Shown here one piece after another: positions 20,789 through 31,780 of a DNA stretch of 64,000 bases. Origin of the DNA: Glycine soja (lineage: Eukaryota; Streptophyta; Magnoliopsida; Fabales; Fabaceae); contig NC_041002.1 of the NCBI RefSeq assembly GCF_004193775.1, positions 18,967,535 through 19,031,534 of the forward strand. Reading direction: 5' to 3'. The notes beneath the pieces are model-generated. The model was not told the origin of the DNA. It did no database searches and saw nothing but the letters and a program-made list of their open reading frames with translations. A program made the translations under genes and the position numbers. Every line of letters begins with the position of its first letter. Positions within the stretch are counted from its first letter, which is position 1.

Positions 20789-21696
20789 TGATGGAAGCTT
20801 GCTTGTGGAGCTTCTATGGAGGCTGGATCTTTGAGCTTCAATAAGGCCCTTTAATGGTGATTTTCCACCATGGAGATGTAGTGGAAGACAAAGGAGAAGA
20901 GGTAAGAGGCGGCGCCATCCACTAGGGAATAAGCCATGGAAGAAGGAGCTTCACCACCAAGATGAGCCTTGGATAAGAAGCTTGGAGAGGATGCTTCAAT
21001 GGAGGAAAAGAAAGAGGGAGAGAAAGAGAGAGGGGGGAGCACGAAATTGAAGGAAGAAAAAGGGAGAGAAGTTGAACTTTGAGTTGTGTCTCACAAGACT
21101 CTCATTCATCAAACTTACAACAAGTGTTACACATGCTTCTATTTATAGACTAGGTAGCTTCCTTGAGAAGCTTTCTTGAGAAAATTTCCTTGAGAAGCTT
21201 CTTTGAGAAAACTTCCTTGAGAAGCTAGAGCTTAGCTACACACACCCCTCTCATAACTAAGCTCGCCTCCTTGAGAAGCTTCCTTAAGAAGATTCCTAAA
21301 GAAGCTAGAGCTTAGCTACACATACCTCTCTAATAGCTAAGCTCACCTCCTTGAGATGAGAAGCTAGAACTTAGCTACACACCCCTATAATAGCTAAGCT
21401 CACCCCCATGACAAAATACATGAAAATACAAAAAAAAAAGTCCTTACAACATAGACTACTCAAAATGCCCCGAAATACAAGGCTAAAACCCTATACTACT
21501 AGAATGGCCAAAATACAAGGCCGAAACAAAGGAAAAACCTATTCTAATATTTACAAAGATAAGTGGGCTCATACTTAGCCCATGGACTCGAAATCTACCC
21601 TAAGGCTCATGAGAACCCTAGGGCCTTCCCTTGGATCTCTAGCCCAATCTACTTGGAGTCTTCTACCCAATGCCCTTGCGGGATAGGATTGCATCA
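20789..21696 (-). repeat. 3' LTR of element D
   Basis: On the minus strand it starts TGATGCAATCCTATCCC (21696) and ends AAGCTTCCATCA (20789). Nearly identical to 25247-26153, including repeated TTCCTTGAGAAGCTT blocks. Confidence 0.9.
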
Positions 21697-21711
21697 TTCC
21701 CTCCACCTTGG
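21697..21711 (-). other. Polypurine tract of element D
   Basis: The minus strand reads CCAAGGTGGAGGGAA directly before the LTR start. The comparable tract at 44853-44867 precedes the E-type LTR. Confidence 0.75.
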
Positions 21712-21724
21712 AAAGGATTTGACC

Positions 21725-23281
21725 TCAAATCCCGAGGTTCTTCATACTCTGGGTCCTTCCCTCAACACCTGTAAAAAGAACAAAAACATATGTATTAGTG
21801 GTGTTTGGTATGTTGAAGTAAGGTAAGGTCTGAAAACCCATTTCCTGGGCATCTTCCCATGAAGGAACACAGTTTCTCACCAACTCAATGAGTGGTGCTA
21901 CAAGTATAGAAAAATGTGGGACAAACCTTTTGTAAAGGTTTGTTAAGTCATGGAAGCCCCAAATTTTTCTTATACTTGGTGGAGTGGGCCACTCAGGAAT
22001 GACCTTTATTCTCTTAGGGTTCATGGGAACCCCTTGAGCACTATTTGAAAAATTAAGAAAAGTAACGCAATAAAACATACCTTTTTCTGTATTTTCATAT
22101 TGATTATTCCTACCAAAAAGTATGACAAACCTAAGGTGTCCCATATGAGTACCTAAGTTTGTATTGAAACTAAAAATAAGAACAAACGTACCTAATGGGA
22201 CCCTATGTACACACACCATGAAGATGTTAGGTGTACGAGTGATTTTACAAAAGAGGGTTGCACCACTCAAAACATTCATCATACCACCTATTTTAGGGAC
22301 TTGGTGCCTAATAATACCTATTTTGGGCACCAACAAAGCACAAGGATTTAAGCTCTTGCGAACCAAACCCTCATCCAACAACTTCTTTACTTGAGGAATA
22401 AACTCAAGCCCAAGAGGTGTGGCAATGCTAGCAAGTTCCTTTTTACAAAAGAGAAAATGTGGAGGTTGTCTAAGAGGGAAAGTTTCTTTAATGTTTGTCT
22501 TTATTGTAAAATGAGTTTCCTTCTTAGCTAAACTCTTGGAGGAGACACTTACCTCCTTACACTTCTCTTTAACCACTAATGGTTGTCCTTCTTCTTGGGG
22601 GTAGATTTCTTCACTAGATTCTTCCCCTTTTGCTTTTTCACTTTCACTAGAGGAAGGTGAAGTAGTAGCCTCATCTTGGCTACTATAAATGTCTTGGCCC
22701 CTCATAATCATGGTTTTTGTGGTGGGGCATTGAGAAGTAATGTGTCCTCTTCCAAGCCATTTAAAGAACTTTATAGAGCTAGTTTTCTCTTGCATACTAG
22801 CCTTAGGGGCTTGCTTTTCTATTGTCTTCCCCTTATAATCTTTGGGCTTAGAAGGTGTCACCCCTAAGATGCCTTGACCTTGGTCTTTCTTTGGATAAGA
22901 GTGAGAGCCATAAGATTTTGAAGTAGACTTCTTTTTAAGTTGTTGCTCTACCTTTATTTCCCAATCTAAGTTAGCCTCTACATTGTCCTTCCCATGGAAG
23001 TATGAGAGTTTTATGTTATCCTCTTGAGGCTTTCTTTCCTTGTCTCTTCTATGGGAGTGAGGTCTAAGATGTGACCTATGCCTTCCTTCGTAATAGTCAC
23101 GAAGTTCTTCACTTAGGCTTTTGCAAGAGTTATGACTACTATAGGAGGCATGTTTGTCTCTTTTCATTTCTTTCATTATTTTTCTTCTTTCTTCCTCTCT
23201 TATTTTCTTTCTTTCATCTTGACTTATTTCTTCCACTCTTTTTTTTTTCCTTTTTCTTTTCTCTCTTGTTTTTCTTTCCAT
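21725..23281 (-). CDS. Element D ORF: gag fragment fused to RT/RNase H remnants (518 aa)
   Basis: Uninterrupted frame from ATG 23281. The N-terminus is a very basic Lys/Arg/Glu stretch (residues 1-45), then a gag piece with LSYFHGKDNVEANLDWEIKVEQQLKKK, where the usual capsid middle is missing. The zinc-knuckle area reads FFKWLGRGHITSQCP, with one Cys replaced by Trp. An acidic Ser-rich spacer (SSSESEKAKGEESSEE) and RT N-terminal motifs (LLDEGLVRKSLNPCALLVPK) follow, then, after deletion of the catalytic palm, RNase H-proximal motifs (EWPTPPSIRKIWGFHDL, RFVPHFS, PLIELV). No enzyme activity is expected; a particle-binding role is possible but unproven. Confidence 0.75.
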   Translation of the reverse strand: MERKTREKRKRKKKRVEEISQDERKKIREEERRKIMKEMKRDKHASYSSHNSCKSLSEELRDYYEGRHRSHLRPHSHRRDKERKPQEDNIKLSYFHGKDNVEANLDWEIKVEQQLKKKSTSKSYGSHSYPKKDQGQGILGVTPSKPKDYKGKTIEKQAPKASMQEKTSSIKFFKWLGRGHITSQCPTTKTMIMRGQDIYSSQDEATTSPSSSESEKAKGEESSEEIYPQEEGQPLVVKEKCKEVSVSSKSLAKKETHFTIKTNIKETFPLRQPPHFLFCKKELASIATPLGLEFIPQVKKLLDEGLVRKSLNPCALLVPKIGIIRHQVPKIGGMMNVLSGATLFCKITRTPNIFMVCVHRVPLGTFVLIFSFNTNLGTHMGHLRFVILFGRNNQYENTEKGMFYCVTFLNFSNSAQGVPMNPKRIKVIPEWPTPPSIRKIWGFHDLTNLYKRFVPHFSILVAPLIELVRNCVPSWEDAQEMGFQTLPYFNIPNTTNTYVFVLFTGVEGRTQSMKNLGI

Positions 23282-25232
23282 AACTTGAGGGAACTCAACT
23301 CATCTAAGATTCTAGATAAAGGGTCTTTATGACTAGTACCCTTGCCATTAACACTAGATGAATGATGAGTCATGTTGGTTCCTAAGTTGTGGTTCTTTCT
23401 TGTTGGAGGTTTGAAAACAAAAGGTAAAAGAAACTATGGTTGAAACTAGCCAAATAAACACTAAAAGAGGTGTGAAAGATAAGGTAAAAAACTAATTGGT
23501 AAAATGAAAGCTATCTAGGCGGTTTGACAATGGAAGGTAAAGGAAATAAGCTATGAAAGTAAGCAAGAAATGTAAACTAGGCGAATCCTAAGAGTGTTTG
23601 GATGACCACATTGAAGGTTCCCAACAAAACACTCACTATCCTAAGGAAAAATTGCCTAAAATTATTACACATAAATGGAAATTTGGTAACCTATTGGAGG
23701 CTCCCAACACACTTCCAATGAAAGGCCTTTTTGTTACAAAACTTGAAAGCAATGAAGGTAAGTAAATTGCAAATTACAAAATTACAAAACGGTCCTCAAT
23801 TTTGGTGGTTGTTCTCTCTTTGGTGATTCACTCAATTTGGAGTGCTTCTTAGTCCAATAGCTCTTAAGGTGGTTGGCCCCTTGCTTCTGGACTCAAATTC
23901 TTCAAGGGATGGCACCAATCCTCCTTCCAATTCCCTATATGGCAACCCACAAACAAGGAAACAAAGAGACAAGCAATAACCAAAGACCCAAAAAAATGAA
24001 ATGAAAGCTAAACCAATGGAGTTTTAACAAGACAATTTTTCAAGTATTATTCAACAATTAAAGCAATGAAAAGGACATAGAAGCAGGCTAGGATTCAAAG
24101 AGAAACTTAGAATGGCTCTAGAGTAGAGTAAAAAAACTGAAAAAAAGACTCAACAAACCTCTAGCTTTGGCACCTGTCTTCACACTAATTTTCAATTGAA
24201 ATTTCCAATTGTAGAATAAATTTTGAGCCAAAACAACAAGCACACTTCCCTTTCACCTTTTTTTTTTCTGGATACTGATTTTCCTGCCAACTTGTGTGAT
24301 TTTTAGTATTTTTTAATTTTATCCAAATCACTTGTTTCTTTTTTTATAACTTTTTTCCAGATGTCTAGAAAATTAATTAAAAATTTCAGCTCAAAATTCG
24401 AAGTAAGCAATTCTTAGTAATTTTTACAAGTTTGTATGTCCAAGCTGCCAGCACCAGCGATTTGTTTCTTTAAGCATGGTATATTGATTGCCTTGGGCTT
24501 ACTTTCAACCTTCCTATGTATGTTGAACTCACTAGGATTGTTTACCACTGTTTTAGGAGTTCAATATTCACTTAGGATCAACATTTCAGCCAACAATTCA
24601 ATCACCAGAACTCAAATTCACAATAGACACAATCATAAGGAAACCTAAAAGTTCAAGAAAAGGTTCACAATCAAATACTCTCTAAGAATTTTGCATGAAC
24701 ATGTTAAGGACTAATTAACATGAAATATTTGACTCAAATCAAATAATAGGCTAAAAGAATTTCATACACTCATGAACAAATGAGTTAGACAAAGAAACAA
24801 GAAAATAAAATTCAGCACAACATAAGAAATCTTATGTGACAAGTTTCATGACTAGACATGACTTCTATGACAAAACTACAATAGGTGAACAAGTCACTCT
24901 AGATTTTTGAGGTTTTCTTCTACTTTAATATTTTTGCAAGAATTTTATGGTTTAGGTTTCAGCCACAAAAAATAACAAGACAAAACTCAAAGGAACCTAA
25001 AGTCAACACAATTCACGGTTCAAGAACAAGAACAAGAAATTTGAACCATAGAAAATCAAATCTAGCTTCTATAGCAAGTTTAATCGGTGGAAACTCTAAA
25101 GAATCATGTTAACAACATTTAGCACAAGACATGTGAGTAGATACATGAGAAAAATGAAGAAACCACAATGGAAGAGAAGGTAAAGCAAAAAATTTAATGG
25201 AGATTTAAGGAGCACCTACTTGAAGCTCTTGT
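23282..25232 (-). other. Element D untranslated leader
   Basis: About 1.95 kb, AT-rich, without a convincing frame, between primer site and ORF. Long for this family; it may hold remnants of deleted gag, but I could not recognise them. Confidence 0.6.
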
Positions 25233-25244
25233 GCTCTGATACCA
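25233..25244 (-). other. Primer binding site of element D (tRNA-Met type)
   Basis: The minus strand reads TGGTATCAGAGC two nt from the LTR end, the standard complement of initiator tRNA-Met. Confidence 0.9.
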
Positions 25245-25246
25245 CT

Positions 25247-26153
25247 TGATGGAAGCTTGCTTGTGGAGCTTCTCTGGAGGCTGGATCTTTGAGCTTCAAT
25301 GAGGTCCTTTAATGGTGATTTTCCACCATGGAGATGCAGCGGAAGACAAAGGAGAAGAGGTAAGAAGCGACGCCATCCACTTGGGAATAAGCCATGGAAG
25401 AAGGAGCTTCACCACCAAGATGAGCCTTGGATAAGAAGCTTGGAGAGGATGCTTCAATGGAGGAAAAGAAAGAGGGAGAGAAAGAGAGAGGGGGGAGCAC
25501 GAAATTGAAGGAAGAAAAAGGGAGAGAAGTTGAACTTTGAGTTGTGTCTCACAAGACTCTCATTCATCAAAGTTACAACAAGTGTTACACATGCTTCTAT
25601 TTATAGACTAGGTAGCTTCCTTGAGAAGCTTTCTTGAGAAAACTTCCTTGAGAAGCTTCTTTGAGAAAACTTCCTTGAGAAGCTAGAGCTTAGCTACACA
25701 CACCCCTCTCATAACTAAGCTCGTCTCCTTGAGAAGCTTCCTTAAGAAGATTCCTAAAGAAGCTAGAGCTTAGCTACACATACCTCTCTAATAGCTAAGC
25801 TCACCTCCTTGAGATGAGAAGCTAGAACTTAGCTACACACCCCCTATAATAGCTAAGCTCACCCCCATGACAAAAAACATAAAAATACAAAAAAAATTCC
25901 TTACTACAAAGACTACTCAAAATGCCCCGAAATACAAGGCTAAAACCCTATACTACTAGAATGGCCAAAATACAAGGCCCAAACGAAGGAAAAACCTATT
26001 CTAATATTTACAAAGATAAGCGGGCTCATACTTAGCCCATGGGCTCGAAATCTACCCTAAGGCTCATGAGAACCCTAGGGCCTTCTCTTGGATCTCTAGC
26101 CTAATCTACTTGGAGTCTTCTACCCAATGCCCTTGCGGGATAGGATTGCATCA
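25247..26153 (-). repeat. 5' LTR of element D
   Basis: Partner of 20789-21696. A few substitutions and one-base indels are visible, so D is fairly young but not new. Confidence 0.9.
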
Positions 26154-26585
26154 CCCACCACCCTATCAACCAAGAACCCTAAATCATCCACAAAGGCCAC
26201 TCCTAAATCAGCCACAAAGCCCGCCTGCCGCACATCCAATACCAAACACCACCCTTAACACAAACCAAAACACCAACCAGGGAAGGAATTTTCCAACAAA
26301 GAAGCCTGTAGAATTCACCCCAATTTCGGTGTCGTTTGCTAACTTACTCCCATATCTACTCAATAATGCAATGGTAGCCATAACCCCAGCCAAGGTTCCT
26401 GAACCTCCATTTTTCTGAGGATACAACTCGAACACAACATGTGCTTATCATGGAGGAGTTTCGAGGCGTTCCATTGAGCATTGTATGACCCTGAAACATA
26501 AGGTGCAAAATCTGATTGATGGAGGATGGCTAAAATTTGAGGAGGATAATCGCTTGTGAATTCAGACGTTGGCAAGCGACACTAT
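26154..26585 (+). pseudogene. Element F gag part 2 fused to the last codons of integrase
   Basis: Pro/Gln/Asn-rich gag tail, then VEFTPISVSFANLLPYLLNNAMVAI, a TGA (26416), and a gag C-terminus with AYHGGVSRRSIEHCMTLKHKVQNLIDGGWLKFEEDNRL ending near 26554. The next bases encode VNSDVGKRHYA, the integrase C-terminus seen in B as VNSDVVKRYYA. Everything from protease to most of integrase is therefore missing at one junction (26552-26558). F is a deletion derivative. Confidence 0.8.
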
Positions 26586-27800
26586 GCATGGGGCAATTTG
26601 AAGGTTGTTGTTAGATGTCTCGAATGACTCATTAGGGTTTTCAAGTTTATGCAATTATTGTAAACAATGGTCGCAATGCTAATAATATGGATAAATTTGA
26701 TGTCCTTATCTCATACTCTCATAATTACATCTTTGCTTATTTAACTTTCACTGGAATGTGAATGTAAGCCATTGGTTTCTTTGCTCAAGTCTTGCGCTCC
26801 TGAGTTGATCTCCAAGTCTATTCAATTAGATACTTCTCGTTCTATATGTTTGGTAGGGGTGTCGTAAAAGTTTTCTTTTTGAGAGAAAAGTGAGTTATAA
26901 AGAGTCATTTGACTTAATCTGTCAATTAAAAATCTTTTAAATATTTCTTGTCCTTGAAAATTGATTTTCGAGAACCTGCACAGTTTCTTTCTTTTTTTTC
27001 CTTGCTACAAGGTCATGACAAAAGACAACAATGGATACCTCAGAGCCCTACACTGCGGCAATGAGAGGCACCATGCATGAGCCTCAAGCGAACCTAGGGG
27101 CAGATCAAAAGTTCTCACCCGGTAGGTTGAAAACCCAAAAGGGTGACCTAAGACAAAATTAGGGTTGATATAAAAAAAAAGCAATCAGGGGCGTGTTATT
27201 AATGTTTTGTCCGAAAATCCAAACTACAAAAGGATCTAAGTCAAAATTTGAAATGACACATGGCTATGTTTCAACATCCCAAACACTATTTTATCCTTTG
27301 CTACCCCCTCCGAGCCAAAGCATATTTGTTTTCTAAAAACAAAAACAACAAAAAATAGAAAAAGCAAAATAGAAACCCTGAGTGGGAACTATCGCTAAAC
27401 CGTCGGGAAGGGAAATGCAAAGAACACATGCATGAAGTTGGGCAACAATTAAAGGAAAAAGAAAACGAAATCCACCAAAGGCGAGTGAAGAAAGAAAAGA
27501 CACAAAAGATCTCCAAATTTTGCAAGAAAGGCACAAAAGTGCAATAAGGATTAATGTATAAGACAAAAGGAGTAGAGCCTAACCCAAGAGTTGAAAGGAA
27601 CCAAAGTACAAGCAAGACTCTCAAGGTCTCTACTCAATATAACACTTAAACACTCTTTGAGCCTCTCTAATCCTTTCCTTCATAGCCCTCTTATCCCCTG
27701 ACCACGTTACAAGCCTAGTAAAACCCATGTGGATCAAGGAATGACTAATTTTGCTTTTAAGTTGGGATTCTAGAATGAAACCTGCACATGCTTTTGATTG

Positions 27801-27877
<77 letters not shown>

Positions 27878-28740
27878 AGAATCCTTGAGGTTTCGCACTT
27901 GCACGTTTGAGAAGAAAACTCATTCGACTAGGAGCTCGTGAAAAATGCCCAAAAACAATTGTGATAGTAGGGTACATTTGATGTTAGTCACTCATGCAGA
28001 CTCCTTAGGATTCCTTTTGAATCCAAGGGTGCCCTTTGTTGTATAAAATCTTTCAGGATCAGCCCATGTCATCAAGCTTCAACGGGATCGACAGACCCTT
28101 GGCATCACTCTACGATCTTAAATCGGGAAAGTTTCACTTGGTTACATACCAAAGTGTGACAATCCATTGCCATCCTTCAATGGGGCACACGACTGATCCG
28201 AAAGCCTTATGTTTTCTTACTATGTAGAATAATCGAATTTTTTTTAAAAAAAGGGGAAAACCCTAGGATCAATATTTCGGTTGATTGATTAAATGTCAAA
28301 TGGCTCCATTGTCGTCATCCAAAATTGTCAAGTGATTAAACAAAACATACTCTTTGAAGGAGTCCCCGAAGAGATTTGCAAAAAAAAAAAAATAGAATAA
28401 GGTTGCATGAATTATCACATCTTCTAGAAAGAGGCAATCAATTTGTGTTTTTCATAAAAAAAAAAGAAGAAAAAAAAATCAAATCAAAATCAAAATCACA
28501 AAAAAATAGGAAAGGTTGTCATGTGCATTACACAATTTTCATGATTCAAAACCTTTTGCATTACTAGCATTTCAAGATGAAGGTTACATGCATCTGCATC
28601 CCAAATCATGTTCATATTAGGCTATAAGTGCATAGATTTCTCTTTATATACCACTTTCCCAAATCTAATCTTTCAAGTTTATGATGAGAGCCCTTCTCAA
28701 AGAGTCAACCTCTTGCTTTTTCCTAAGGTTAAGCCCTTTG
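26586..28740 (+). other. Element F 3' UTR, unique part
   Basis: No supported gene. AT-rich with several A-runs and one TA microsatellite. Unlike B and L it shows no ORF3, so F belongs to a different Tat subfamily or has lost it. Confidence 0.55.
27805..27875. repeat. (TA)n microsatellite
   Basis: About 35 uninterrupted AT dinucleotides. Confidence 0.98.
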
Positions 28741-28756
28741 GTACTAGTACCTATTG

Positions 28757-28960
28757 GCTTGTTTCATAGGACTCAAAGTCCTCACATTTATCTTTCACAC
28801 AGGACTCAAGTTCTCGCTTTTATCTATCATAGGACTCAAAGTCCCCGCATTTATCCTTCATAGGACTTAAAGTCCTCACCTTTATCTTTCATAGGACTCA
28901 AAGTCCTCTGTCTTTATCTTTCATAGGACTCAAAGACCTCTATCTTTATGCATTCAAAAG
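28757..28960 (+). repeat. About 31-bp repeats with AGGACT...AGTCCT hairpins
   Basis: CATAGGACTCAAAGTCCT recurs every 30-34 bp, each copy a short inverted repeat (AGGACT/AGTCCT). It grades into the AAGAC/GTCTT array that follows. Confidence 0.85.
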
Positions 28961-28967
28961 ACTACAA

Positions 28968-29442
28968 TATCTTTTTTACATTTCAAAGACATCAATGTCT
29001 TTTGTAAAGACTTCAATAATGTATTCTTTACATTTCAAAGACTTCAATGTCTTCAGTCATTTACGCCTTCAAAAGATAACAATGTCTTCATTTACATTTC
29101 AAAGACTTCAATGTCTTCAGTCATTTACGCTTTCAAAAGACGACAATGTCTTCATCTACATTTCAAAAGACTTCAATGTCTTCAGTCATTTATGCTTTCA
29201 AAAGATGACAATGTCTTCATTTACATTTCAAAAGACTTCAATGTCTTCAGTCAATTACGCTTTTAAAAGACCACAATGTCATCATTTACATTTCAAAAGA
29301 CTTGAATGTCTTCAGTCATTTACGCTTTTAAAATACCACAATGTCTTCATTTACATTTCAAAAGACTTCAATGTCTTCAGTCATTTACGCTTTTAAAAGA
29401 CCACAATGTCTTCATTTACATTTCAAAAGACTTCAATGTCTT
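28968..29442 (+). repeat. Hairpin tandem array of element F, left part
   Basis: Alternating AAGACTTCAATGTCTT and AAGAC-ACAATGTCTT inverted repeats, with TCAGTCATTTACGCTTT and TCATTTACATTTC between them, give a dimer of about 66-67 bp. The array is cut by J at 29443 and resumes at 36946. Confidence 0.9.
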
Positions 29443-31066
29443 TGTCACACCCTAATTTCATCCGGGTACCATTGTTTGATGGCATGCAACCTTTGCTTGA
29501 CCGCTTCGAGGTACTTGGCACCCTTTGTTGCACAATACGTGAAGTTCCGTGACATGCCGGGGATCAAAAGGAAGCATTGTTGCACAATCCGTGAGTTTCC
29601 GTAACATGCCATAAATCAAAAGGAAGCATTGTTACGCAATCCGTGAGGTTCCGTAACATTCCGAAAGCAAAAATAAGAGTAATTACGTGACCCGTAAAGT
29701 TCCGTAACCTTACGGAAAGAAAACAAGTATCGTTACGAAATTCGTAAAATTTTGTAACGTTACGGAAAAAGAATCACCAAAAAAAGCAAAAGGGTGTACT
29801 TAGAAAAAAAGGGGGTGCAAATAGAAACCAGGCCCACTTGGGCCTTCCAGGATGTTCCTCCACAAGGCGGTTGCTTCTGGAGGAAGCAACCTGGCTCGCC
29901 TGGGTGAGCTGGGTGGCAAGCTCCTCCCCTATTTTCCTATAAATAGGGGGAGGAGTGGAGGAGAAAGGGGTTCAGCCCTTCTGGTACTTCGTAATCACTT
30001 AAAATTAGTGAGAAAAATTGTTTTCGTGAAGAAAATCCAAGCCGAGGCGCTTCCGTAACGTTTTCGTAACGTTTCCGTGGGTGATTTCGCGAAGATTTTC
30101 AACCGTTCTTCGTCGTTCATCGTTCGTTCTTCGTCGTTCTTCGGTCTTCAACCGGTAAGTTCCCGAAATCGAACTTTTCAATTCATTCTATGTACCCTTG
30201 GTGGTCCCCATTTGTTTCGGGTACTTTTATTCTCGTTTCATTTACTTTCCGTACCCCCTTTTGACGTGCTTTAGTCATTTACTTAAGTCATTTTCTCGCC
30301 TAATCAAAAAATAAAATAAATTTCCACCGATCATTTGATTTGTAATGTCCGTTAATTTCTGTTAAAATGAAATCCGACCGTTCGGTCATGCTGTAACCAC
30401 ATTGGAAACCAAAAAGAGGTAAAATAATAATATAATAATCAAAAAATATCTTTTAGTAAAATAAACCAAAAGAAAATCAATCGGACGTTTCTCTTTTTGG
30501 GATTTCTCTTTCTTAATTGAATTGACTATTAACTAAAGTGAAACTAAGGCTAAAATCAACCCGAAAAGTCAAGCTCGTCCGCAAAAAAAAATCACTAAAA
30601 AGGATTTTAAGGTTTGATGCCTCAATTTTTCTCACCAAGTAAAAATGGGTCATTTTAAGGTCCAACGCCTTAAAAGGACCTCCTTCCATGTAAAAAGAAT
30701 CGCTTGATTTGCCCCTTTAGAAAGAACTACGTAGGTCTGATTTCCTCTTCAATGAAGGGTACGTAGGAGCAAGAGCCTCGCTTTTGTCGACCTCAAAAAT
30801 AAAAAGAAATAATAGATTAGGTACACAATTTCACACAATTCTAAAATTAAGGCTGTTGTCCTTTGGGACAAACGTGAAAGTTGCTAATACCTTCCTCAAA
30901 CGTAAATACAACTCCTGAATCTGGAATATTCTTCATGACCGGTTTCCTTCGGTTTTTCCGATGTTTTCCACAAATAAACGTTGGTGGCGACTCCGCGCAT
31001 TTTCCTCCTTTGGAAGACGCACCCGTGAGCCTCGCCTCGCTCGCCCGCAAAAGGGTAGGTTGCGAC
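29443..31066 (+). repeat. 5' LTR of element J (1624 bp)
   Basis: Starts TGTCACACCC and ends GGTTGCGACA. Contains GGCTCGCCTGGGTGAGCT near 29893, TATAAATAGGGG near 29939, donor CAACCG|GTAAGT (30155) and the TACGTA module (30723-30775). Confidence 0.92.
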
Positions 31067-31068
31067 AG

Positions 31069-31086
31069 TTGGCGACTCCACTGGGG
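31069..31086 (+). other. Primer binding site of element J (tRNA-Arg type)
   Basis: TGGCGACTCCACTGGGGA, two nt after the LTR end; identical to the site in A. Confidence 0.88.
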
Positions 31087-31780
31087 ACTATTTTTGTGAG
31101 TTAGGCCTATTTTGGGAATTTGTGGAATTGTGAAACTTTGTGTGTGCATTTTTTTTGAACTGTGTAAATATAATAAATGTTGTCTTTTCCACAATTTTAC
31201 ACTGCATTCTAAGCACCCACGGGTTTGAGTAAAAAAGGGGCCCTATACCCAGGTCCATGGGAATTTAAGGAGTGGAGGTGAATCTATGGTCATGCTTGGT
31301 CTCTGACTTGCTTGATAATAGTGAAACCTCATCTAGAGCTTTCTCTCTTTATAATGTGTTGTCTCTGGTATTCCATACCGCCGCAATATTATTATCTTGA
31401 GTGATGATACCTCTAGAGAATAGCCATGTGAGATATGGATCATTGGGAGTAGTTATTAGAGACCCCTAGATATTATCCTATAGGTCCCCAAATAGGGGCA
31501 TGGAGCAAACACGCTCTGTGCCATTTGTTCTCATGCATTCTTCTACGAATAGCACATAAATTATAGTTTTGCTGTATAGCTAGTGATATCTTGTCTCTTT
31601 AGAGTAATGCGTTACTTTTTAATGCATACGTTGGGGCGCCGCAATGCCTAGAACGTAGTATTAAAAAGAGGGATCTTTTTCGGTCTCGTATATGTAAATT
31701 ACCACTTGTTTTTCTTTTCGTCTCATGCATACACATTGCATCATTCATATCGGAGCCTTGATTCACCCCTTTTTAGGTAA
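31087..31780 (+). other. Leader of element J with putative ORF1 splice acceptor
   Basis: Non-coding, colinear with the H leader (57816-58489). Ends CCCCTTTTTAG (AG 31775-31776) then GTAA and the ORF1 ATG at 31781. Confidence 0.65.

Larger units (their letters stand above)
20789..26153 (-). mobile_element. Element D: internally deleted Ty3/gypsy element with two LTRs
   Basis: Two LTRs of 908 and 907 bp flank a minus-strand interior with a tRNA-Met primer site, a long leader, one ORF and a polypurine tract. The interior is only 3.55 kb, too short for full gag-pol, and the ORF fuses gag and pol pieces, so D is non-autonomous. Flanks AACAC (left) and CCCAC (right) match at three of five positions, so the TSD is uncertain. 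Confidence 0.88.

Noticed and set aside
21063..21400. Possible separate satellite of TTCCTTGAGAAGCTT repeats
   Set aside because: It is an internal part of the D LTR and is present at the same place in both LTRs.
24436..24648. 70-codon frame with hydrophobic N-terminus in the D leader
   Set aside because: Isolated, AT-rich, no recognisable family, and on the strand opposite to element D.
25299..25508. Short frames in the D LTR (also 20851-21042)
   Set aside because: Present in both LTRs by duplication; basic low-complexity peptides in a region without coding signs.
27630..27977. Minus-strand frame containing a Tyr-Ile run
   Set aside because: Translation of the TA microsatellite.
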